Source: CAZUVM01 sp964623885
GTDB taxonomy: Bacteria > Verrucomicrobiota > Verrucomicrobiia > Limisphaerales > UBA8199
NCBI GenBank assembly: GCA_964623885.1
Contig: CAZUVM010000223.1
Coordinates: 1-17,845, forward strand
DNA: 17,845 bases
Direction: 5' to 3'
The notes below the pieces were generated by a model that was given only the letters and a program-made list of their open reading frames with translations, was not told the DNA's origin and ran no database searches. Positions 6,528 through 13,500 of the stretch are shown in pieces; position 1 is the stretch's first letter; each line of letters opens with the position of its first letter. The position numbers and the translations under genes were made by a program.

Positions 6528-8816
6528 ATGCATTGGCTTCAAACATTCGATGGTAACCTGTTCCACTTCGTTAATACGACGATGCGGAACGTTGTATTCG
6601 ATAGGTTGATGCCGCTTGCGAGCGGAAACGTGCTTTTTTTTCCGGCAGTATTGGTGGTGGGGTTGACTATTCTATGGCGAGGCGGCGCGCGCGCCTGGAT
6701 TTGCCTGCTCATGTTCGGGCTCATTCTGCCTCTGGGCGACGGCTTGGTAACTAATACGATCAAGCATGCAGTCGCCCGCGACCGACCGTTCCTGGTGTTC
6801 CCGGATGTCCACATGCTGATCGGCCGGACCGGCTCGGGCAGCATGCCTTCTTCTCATGCTGCCAATTGGTTCGCCGCGACTTTCATCGCCTTTGTCTATT
6901 ACCGCCGCACACTGTGGTTCATGCTGCCTTGCGCGGTACTGGTTGCCTTTTCGCGAATCTACAACGGCGTGCATTATCCCAGCGACGTAGTTGCGGGAGC
7001 CATTCTGGGCGCCGGTTACGCCGCTGCAGGGCTTTGGCTGCTGAACACAATTTGGCATTGGATCGGCCGGAACTGGTTTCCGCTATGGTGGGAAAAAATG
7101 CCTTCGCTGCTGGCTCCGCAACTCCGGCAGGAACTGCCCGAGGAAGACGAACCAGTCGAAATGGAGGAAGCAGTAGCGTCGAACACCGCGACCGCTTATC
7201 CCGCCTCCTCGCTTCCGCCCGCGCGAACTACCGTCCTTCCCCGGACTCGCGGCATTGCGCCGAAAGGATTCGTGCCGCCCCAGGTCAACATCGATGCTCA
7301 TTGGCTGCGATTGGGTTACTTTGTGATTGTCCTGCTGCTGGTCGCGCGTTGGGTTTACATCGCGGGGCACACGATTCAATTGGCAGAGGACGAGGCTTAC
7401 CAATGGCTATGGTCAAAGCACTTGGCCCTCTCGTATTACAGCAAGCCCCCTTTGATTGCTTACGCCCAATTTATCGGGACGCAGATCTGGGGCGACACTG
7501 CCTTTGGGATTCGCTTTCTCTCGCCGCTAATTAGCTCGGTTGTCAGCTTCCTTGTTCTGCGTTTTTTTGCCCGCGAAGTTAACGCGCGCGCGGGGTTCTT
7601 TCTCGTGCTCATGTTCAATGCCATGCCGCTGCTGGCCGTTGGTGCGGTGCTCATGACCGTAGATCCGCTTTCGGTTTTGTTTTGGACCACGGCGATGCTC
7701 GCCGGATGGCGCGCGATCCAGGATAAAGCCACGGTTTGGGATTGGTTTTGGGTGGGCCTGTGGATGGGCCTCGGATTCCTGAGCAAATACACGGAGTTGC
7801 TGCAGTTAGTTTGCTGGATTGTGTTTTTCGTGTTATGGCAACCCGCCCGGAAGCAACTGCGGCGGCCCGGTCCTTATCTTGCTTTGCTCATCAACGCCCT
7901 CTGCATGTTGCCGGTGTTGATCTGGAATCAACAGCACGGCTGGATTACTGCCACGCACGTCGCCCAGGACGCTGGTGTAAAAGATGTATGGCACTTCAGC
8001 CTCAAACCGCTGTTGGATTTCATCGGGACCGAATTCCTGCTATTCAACCCGGTATTCTCTGTGGCCATTATCTGGGCCTGCATTGCGCTCTGGCGACGCG
8101 ACCGGCATAACCCGCGTTTGGTCTATTGCTTCAGCATGGGGGCGCCATTATTCCTGATTTTCCTGCTGTGGTCGCTGCGTTCGCGAATCCTGCCCAACTG
8201 GATTGCTCCGTCAGTCATTCCCCTACTCTGCCTCGCGGTCATTTACTGGGACGCACGTGGCCGACTGGGCACGGTAAACCTCAAGCCCTGGCTCATGGCC
8301 GGCCTGATGTTTGGAGGCGTGCTGGTGGTGTTCGGCTATAACACCAACTTGGTTCAGAAAATCGCGAACTTTTATCTGCCGGTGAAATTGGACCCGTTGC
8401 ACCGCGTGCGCGAGTGGGACACGACAGCCAGGGTCGTGGGCCAGGCGCGCTCCGCTTTGCTTTCTGAAGGCAAACCGGTGTTTATCATCACCGACCATTA
8501 CGGGATGGCCGGCCAGATTTCTTTCTATTTGCCGGAAGCCAAAGCGGCGGTGGCCCAAACTCCTCTGGTTTATTTCCGCAGCACTCCGGTGCCCGAAAAC
8601 CAGTTTTATTTCTGGCCTGGTTACAGCGAACGCAAGGGCGAAAATGCCGTGTTTGTGCGGGAATTGGACCGAACCAGGCCTGAGTCCACCAAACCTCCAG
8701 ACAGCATCGTAGCCGAATTCGAGTCGGTTACCGATATGGGAGTTAGTAATGTCATGTACCATGACCGCTTCCTGCTACGCCCACTGCAATTCTTCGCTTG
8801 CCGGGGGTTGAAGTAA
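6528..8816 (+). CDS. PAP2 phosphatase fused to GT39 (ArnT/PMT-like) glycosyltransferase
   Basis: A 762-residue polytopic membrane protein with two enzymatic parts. Residues 1-185 form a PAP2 acid-phosphatase domain with all three motifs: KHAVARDRP, SMPSSHAAN and SRIYNGVHYPSD. Residues 185-262 are an acidic, proline-containing linker. From about residue 263 follows a GT-C transferase like ArnT and GT39, with the catalytic-loop sequence LAEDEAYQWLWSKHLALSYY near residue 284, many membrane helices, and a soluble C-terminal domain from about residue 625. GT39/ArnT proteins transfer sugars from polyprenyl-phosphate donors on the outer face of the inner membrane; PAP2 enzymes dephosphorylate polyprenyl pyrophosphate or lipid A. 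Acceptor and sugar are unknown. I infer that the PAP2 part recycles or prepares the lipid carrier. The 3' end faces the DA1-like gene with a 9-base gap. Confidence 0.9.
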   Translation: MHWLQTFDGNLFHFVNTTMRNVVFDRLMPLASGNVLFFPAVLVVGLTILWRGGARAWICLLMFGLILPLGDGLVTNTIKHAVARDRPFLVFPDVHMLIGRTGSGSMPSSHAANWFAATFIAFVYYRRTLWFMLPCAVLVAFSRIYNGVHYPSDVVAGAILGAGYAAAGLWLLNTIWHWIGRNWFPLWWEKMPSLLAPQLRQELPEEDEPVEMEEAVASNTATAYPASSLPPARTTVLPRTRGIAPKGFVPPQVNIDAHWLRLGYFVIVLLLVARWVYIAGHTIQLAEDEAYQWLWSKHLALSYYSKPPLIAYAQFIGTQIWGDTAFGIRFLSPLISSVVSFLVLRFFAREVNARAGFFLVLMFNAMPLLAVGAVLMTVDPLSVLFWTTAMLAGWRAIQDKATVWDWFWVGLWMGLGFLSKYTELLQLVCWIVFFVLWQPARKQLRRPGPYLALLINALCMLPVLIWNQQHGWITATHVAQDAGVKDVWHFSLKPLLDFIGTEFLLFNPVFSVAIIWACIALWRRDRHNPRLVYCFSMGAPLFLIFLLWSLRSRILPNWIAPSVIPLLCLAVIYWDARGRLGTVNLKPWLMAGLMFGGVLVVFGYNTNLVQKIANFYLPVKLDPLHRVREWDTTARVVGQARSALLSEGKPVFIITDHYGMAGQISFYLPEAKAAVAQTPLVYFRSTPVPENQFYFWPGYSERKGENAVFVRELDRTRPESTKPPDSIVAEFESVTDMGVSNVMYHDRFLLRPLQFFACRGLK

Positions 8817-8825
8817 AATATCCCG

Positions 8826-10034
8826 TTAATTTCCGCCAAGATTTAGCTCAATGACCTTGCCAGAGCCGGCGACCTGTACCCGGGCAGAGTCCTCACCAAT
8901 CGAGAGGCAACGCACCAGCACGTTGGTTGTACCGATGCGCACCTTGGCACTCTCCCCGGCGACCAATGTGCGATCGTTGATCAGGGCGAGAGGTTTGTTC
9001 CTGGCTTGAAAAATGCCTTTGAGGACCAGATGGTCAGGCACTGAAGCGGCAGACGTGTAGAGCATCGGAGTCGGAGCAGTAACCGGCGTGCGTCGCGGCA
9101 TTTGGACGTTTCGCACATCGCCGGGATCCGCTGTTTTTAGCCGTCCATTCACGCCCCAGCGGACCCAATCGAGAACGTCGTTCAACCCATATTCCTTCTC
9201 AGCCGCAATAAATGCGTCAATTTGTCCACGGGTGTAGCTGTTGCGCAGCATTCTTTTCATCTGCTCCTCTTCATGGAGAGAATCCATCAGCAGATAAGCC
9301 ATCAGCTCGCAAAATCCCTCGTGGGCGTCGCGGCTGAGTGTCTTGCGACGCTCCGACGAGACGTTTTCGAATACCCAGGCGTGGGTATACTCGTGAGCGC
9401 AAGTGGCCTGGAATTCGGCCAATGGGAGGGCGGTCATGAGGCTGATTTCGTGTTTCAATCCGTTCCGATTCGTTCGGCTGTGAATGTAGCCCAGTACATC
9501 CGGACACTCGAAGTCATTGCCGACCACAGTGAACTCGTCGTACAGATTCACTCGGTCGACGAGATCAACGGTTACGTTGGTCTGCGGCCAGATCATGAAC
9601 CTCAAAAACAGCCGATCTAATCTGTCACGAATATCCTCCCAGATTTCTCTGGCCCGGGCTTGATCCAAAACGGCAGTTTTGCCGTCGCGCTCGCACAGGA
9701 ACCGACCATCGGGCAAATGAATTGCACCGGCGGCCCTGGCAGGCAGCCCGCAAACGTAGCACTCATCAGGCCAAGTAGCACAGTCGTGACAGAGCAACAC
9801 TTTTTCATGCGTCACTTTGTCAAGCATCGTGTAAACGGTCGCTCCCAGCGGTTGGTTGCAGACGCCGCAATGGGTCGGATCCACAGCGCGGCTGGATTGT
9901 GAGCCATAAACCAGAACCGCCAGCAGGACTGCCCATGCTAAAAACAGCCGAGGAACCAAGCTGGCAGCCGCGCGTTGCAAAAACATGTCGACAATCCCGG
10001 CATATTTCATGCCAAAAAGCCGCGCGAACAACAT
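8826..10034 (-). CDS. exported LIM-type zinc-binding, DA1-like metallopeptidase
   Basis: A 402-residue protein with an N-terminal signal sequence; cleavage after Ala50 is plausible. ATG codons at residues 9 and 17 (10010, 9986) are alternative starts that give a more ordinary signal peptide. A LIM-like double zinc module follows: Cys56-x2-Cys59, Cys82-x2-Cys85, Cys92-x2-Cys95 and Cys114-x2-Asp117. The peptidase core has HEYTHAW with zinc ligands His214 and His218 and catalytic Glu215; the third ligand is probably Glu239 in AHEGFCELMAYL, the spacing and context of plant DA1 (HEMMH...EEG). Residues from about 335 resemble the PilP/GspC periplasmic domain (GIFQARNKPLALINDRTLVAG). Plant DA1 is a ubiquitin-activated peptidase; the role of bacterial exported forms is unknown. 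It follows rbsD by 51 bases on the same strand. Confidence 0.78.
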   Translation of the reverse strand: MLFARLFGMKYAGIVDMFLQRAAASLVPRLFLAWAVLLAVLVYGSQSSRAVDPTHCGVCNQPLGATVYTMLDKVTHEKVLLCHDCATWPDECYVCGLPARAAGAIHLPDGRFLCERDGKTAVLDQARAREIWEDIRDRLDRLFLRFMIWPQTNVTVDLVDRVNLYDEFTVVGNDFECPDVLGYIHSRTNRNGLKHEISLMTALPLAEFQATCAHEYTHAWVFENVSSERRKTLSRDAHEGFCELMAYLLMDSLHEEEQMKRMLRNSYTRGQIDAFIAAEKEYGLNDVLDWVRWGVNGRLKTADPGDVRNVQMPRRTPVTAPTPMLYTSAASVPDHLVLKGIFQARNKPLALINDRTLVAGESAKVRIGTTNVLVRCLSIGEDSARVQVAGSGKVIELNLGGN

Positions 10035-10085
10035 AGTGAGCAGCTCTGCCCTGTCGAAACTTTCAACGGTTCAGTCCAAACCTAC

Positions 10086-10475
10086 TCAGGCGCTCTCGAT
10101 TATCACATTGGCGTATTGAATTGTATCGCCAGTGCGGATGAGGCCGATGGCCTGAGGAACGCGCTTTTTGAAATCGACATGGGATTCATGCGCCAGCTCG
10201 ATGCCGCGAAGTGCTTCGGCGAAAGCAGCGCGAGTTTTGTCAGAGTTATGCTCGAGAAATTCCCGAGCCATCCAGGCTTTTCCGGCTTGGAAATTGAAAC
10301 GGATAGCATGCAAGACCTGCAGAACGGTGGGGACATCGTCGACGAGCGAGATGTCGACGGTCTCAATTGTTGGCCAGAATGGAAAACCGCGATCTGCAAT
10401 GACCAGTGTATTGGTGTGGCGAACGCGGCTCAGCACCGAGTTGAGGTTTGGGTTAAGGATACCGGTTTTGAGCAT
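10086..10475 (-). CDS. rbsD: RbsD-family D-ribose pyranase
   Basis: A 129-residue protein of the RbsD/FucU family. RbsD interconverts the pyranose and furanose forms of D-ribose; the furanose form is what ribokinase uses. The E. coli active-site residues are all in place at nearly the same numbers: His20 and Asp28 in RHTNTLVIADRGFP, and Tyr121 and Asn123 in QYANVII at the C terminus (Tyr120/Asn122 in E. coli). It is about ten residues shorter than the E. coli protein. RbsD fits better than FucU because of the HTxTLVxxDxGxP pattern. No ribokinase or ribose transporter is in the window. Instead it sits 72 bases after the giant histidine kinase gene and 51 bases before the DA1-like gene, all on the same strand, so cotranscription is likely. 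The sugar could be other than ribose. Confidence 0.87.
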   Translation of the reverse strand: MLKTGILNPNLNSVLSRVRHTNTLVIADRGFPFWPTIETVDISLVDDVPTVLQVLHAIRFNFQAGKAWMAREFLEHNSDKTRAAFAEALRGIELAHESHVDFKKRVPQAIGLIRTGDTIQYANVIIESA

Positions 10476-10547
10476 AGTCGAGTATCAAAGCTTGAATTGT
10501 TTAGTTTGCCGAGCCTGACAATGACCTGAAAATCACCGCGCTCCCAC

Positions 10548-13500
10548 TCAAACAGAATGCAGAGCGCTGGAGCCGTTTGCGGTTGCGTTTAAAGGCATCC
10601 ATATCCGGCAAACGGTGCCGGCGCCGTTTTGGGTCTGGCACTCAAAGTGGCCGCCGATGCGTTCGAGGCGGCTGCGCATGTTGCCAAGACCATCGCCGGC
10701 AAAAGCCTCGGCCGGAAAACTAAAACCGCGACCATTGTCTTCGAGTCCGATCCGGATGGTGTGGTCCTGACACTGAATACGAAGCCAGACTTCCGTCGCC
10801 TCGGAATGCTTGGCGATGTTATTCAGTGCTTCGCGCACGGCGAGATAAAGATTGTGCCGGACCTCGGAAGTCAGCGGAAGATGGGGAAGCGAATCCGGGA
10901 CGTCGAGGCGACAGCGAATGGCTGTCGGACGAAGGAATTCCTCCGCGAACTGGCAAAGGTAGGTGGCCAGGCTCGGGAGCGAATCGTTGGCCGGATTGAC
11001 CGCCCACACTATTTCGTCGAGCGACGCCACCATTTGGCGGGATTTTTCAGTAACCTGGCTCATCCGGGAGCGAGAGGTCGGCGGGAGCTGAGCATCACGG
11101 CTCTCCAAAGCGCTCAAGAGGCGAATCTGGGTAAGGCTGGCGCCGAGATCGTCATGGAGGTCACGCGAGATGCGGGCGCGCTCCTGTTCCAGAGCGCGCT
11201 GGCGCTCCGTTTGCTCGTGGCGGCGGACTTCGGTGGCCAACAATTGCGACCTTTCTTCGACTTGCCGGCGAAGCTGAGTAATCCAGATAAGCGAAACGAA
11301 TATGATCAGGGACATGGCGCCCAGAACAGTCAGCGCATGGCGGCCCGTCCACCAGGAGGGGCGCTGCAGGACCCGGACATCAGCCGGTGAATTGAGCAGA
11401 AGTTCGAAAGAATCAATATCGCGTCCGGACGTAACATCCCCGCCCTGGCCGGCATAGACACCCTGCAGTTCGAGCTGCGAACCTACGGCCAGGTCGTCCA
11501 GCCGACCGCGGCGGACATCCAGCCGGGCGATAAATCCACGGCCACCACTTTGGAGTTCGAGCACCTGGTCGGCGCGGTTGAAACTAAGATTGGCGAGGTG
11601 GGCGTCCACCCGAACCAGCATGGCATCGAATCGCCGACCAAGGAGGTTGGTTGCCGGAAGCGGCAGAGGTTCCGGCAGCGAGGCGCGGCCAATGCGGCGC
11701 GCGAGCGCTTCGCGCAATACGGGCGAAGGGCCGCTGAGGTCCGGGAATCCGACAACTTCCACCAGATCGCCGCGCCGAATATCGCTCCGCCCGCGCAGGG
11801 AAAATCGCAGCCCGGCGCCGCTTTCCAACAGGAAGTACTCGCCATGGCGCTCGTGCAAGACCTGGCCCGAGAGTTTGACTCGCTGGATCGAGCTGGCGCG
11901 CGGATCGAACAGGAGCAATTCGCCGAGGCGTTTGAGCGGAAGGGCGAACGGATCGGCAGGCGCAGGTTCATCGACGGCGACGGAACAATTGGACAGGCTG
12001 ATCCGGCCGAGTTCGACTTTGTGGGCTCGGTCATCTTTCGCCGGGATAAGGCAACCTCGGAGACGGATTAGGGCGTTTTCGTAAAGCTTGAGGGTTTGCG
12101 CCGGGAGTTCGGATAGTTGGACGGTGATCCGGCCATCTCGAGTAAGCAATCCGAGGCCATCGAGCTCGACCGACGTAACGATTCCCAGGATCTCAACGTA
12201 GCGGGCGTCGAGGCTGCCGTTGATCAACTGATCCCATGACGGGCGAAATGGTTCCGGCATAACGCCAGCGCCGAGCCGGATGGCGCCGCGAGCGCGAACG
12301 TTCGGCGCAAACTCGAAAAAAGTAGTGCCTTCAATTTCCCAATACTCGCCAACTTTCGGGAATTCGCTTTTAATGGTGTTTGGCCAGCGCACGTAAATTG
12401 CCCAGGCCCCGTCCTGAACGAAGCAACCGGCGGTGAGGGAACTTGTAACCACTCCGCGCACTTTAACTGGCAGAAAGCGTTGGGCTTCGCGGCGGGTAAG
12501 ACGTTTGACCTGTTCGATCGTGGTCAGAAGCGAGACAGGCGAATTGGTATCGCCCAGGTCGACGGCCCGGTCCCGGTAAAAAGCGCAGCCTAAAACAGAG
12601 TTAGTGCCGTCCCGGCACAAGCGTCCCAAGGCTTCGACCTCCAACAAATCGCTCTCGGGTGGCGGCTGGGCCGTGTGCAATCGGACCTGGCCGGAATCGT
12701 CATCGAGGACCAACGAGCCGTCCTCGGCCTGGGCTACGATCTTGCCGCGGAGGTGCACTACGGTTTCGGAATCCGCACTCACCGTTGTCTCCGGCAAACG
12801 CGCGATCGGTATCACGGGATAGTCGGACCATCGGCCGGGCGCCATTTCAATGTATTCGAGCTGCTTGACCGAAGGCGCAAGCAGGCTCCCCGCCACAAGT
12901 TGCCCATCGGGTGTGTAATCAGCGTGGCAAATGCCGGTGACACGAATGCGGCTGTTCAGCAGCAGCAAAGGCGAAGCGCCGGAGGAGTCGGCAACCTCGA
13001 CACTCATGCGGCCGGTTCCGGCATTGAGCTCAAGGGTCAATGAACCGGACCGTTGGCTGGCGAAAGTGACGCGGCCCTCGACTTCTGCCCAGTGATGCTG
13101 GTCCCGGTCCGTCAGCATCTGGCGCGCGGCGATGCGCTGTGGTGACGGAACAGGGCCGTCGCCCATGACCTCCAGGCGAGTGGGAGCGCTGTCGACAAAC
13201 AGCAAGCAACCATCGTCCGAAGCCGCAGTGAAGGTATACACGCCCTCGCGCGGAACTTCGAGCCAGCCGCTGAATTCAAGGGCCGTGTCCGTCGCGCGCG
13301 TGGCCAGGCTGGTATCGAAGTCACGGGTGATTCCCTGTTTGAGCGGCTCGAGGCCGAGTGGGGACGGAGACTGGAGCCAACGGCCTTCATAGGCTCGATA
13401 ATCCAGTCCTTGCGCCCAATGGATTCCGCTCTCTTCGGGCTCTGCATGCTCCAAGGCCGCCTCCGGTATTTTTTCACGTGGGCGTCCGGGGCCTTCCCAA

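Noticed and set aside
6391..6609. Plus-strand open frame of 72 codons before the PAP2-GT39 gene
   Set aside because: It overlaps the PAP2 start in another frame and covers the likely promoter; no motif is seen.
9975..10529. Plus-strand open frame of 184 codons opposite rbsD
   Set aside because: The minus strand encodes RbsD with all active-site residues, so the plus-strand frame is a shadow.
10629..11390. Long plus-strand open frame of 253 codons opposite the histidine kinase
   Set aside because: It is antisense to the well-supported kinase and ATPase domains and its translation resembles no family; long antisense frames are expected in GC-rich genes.
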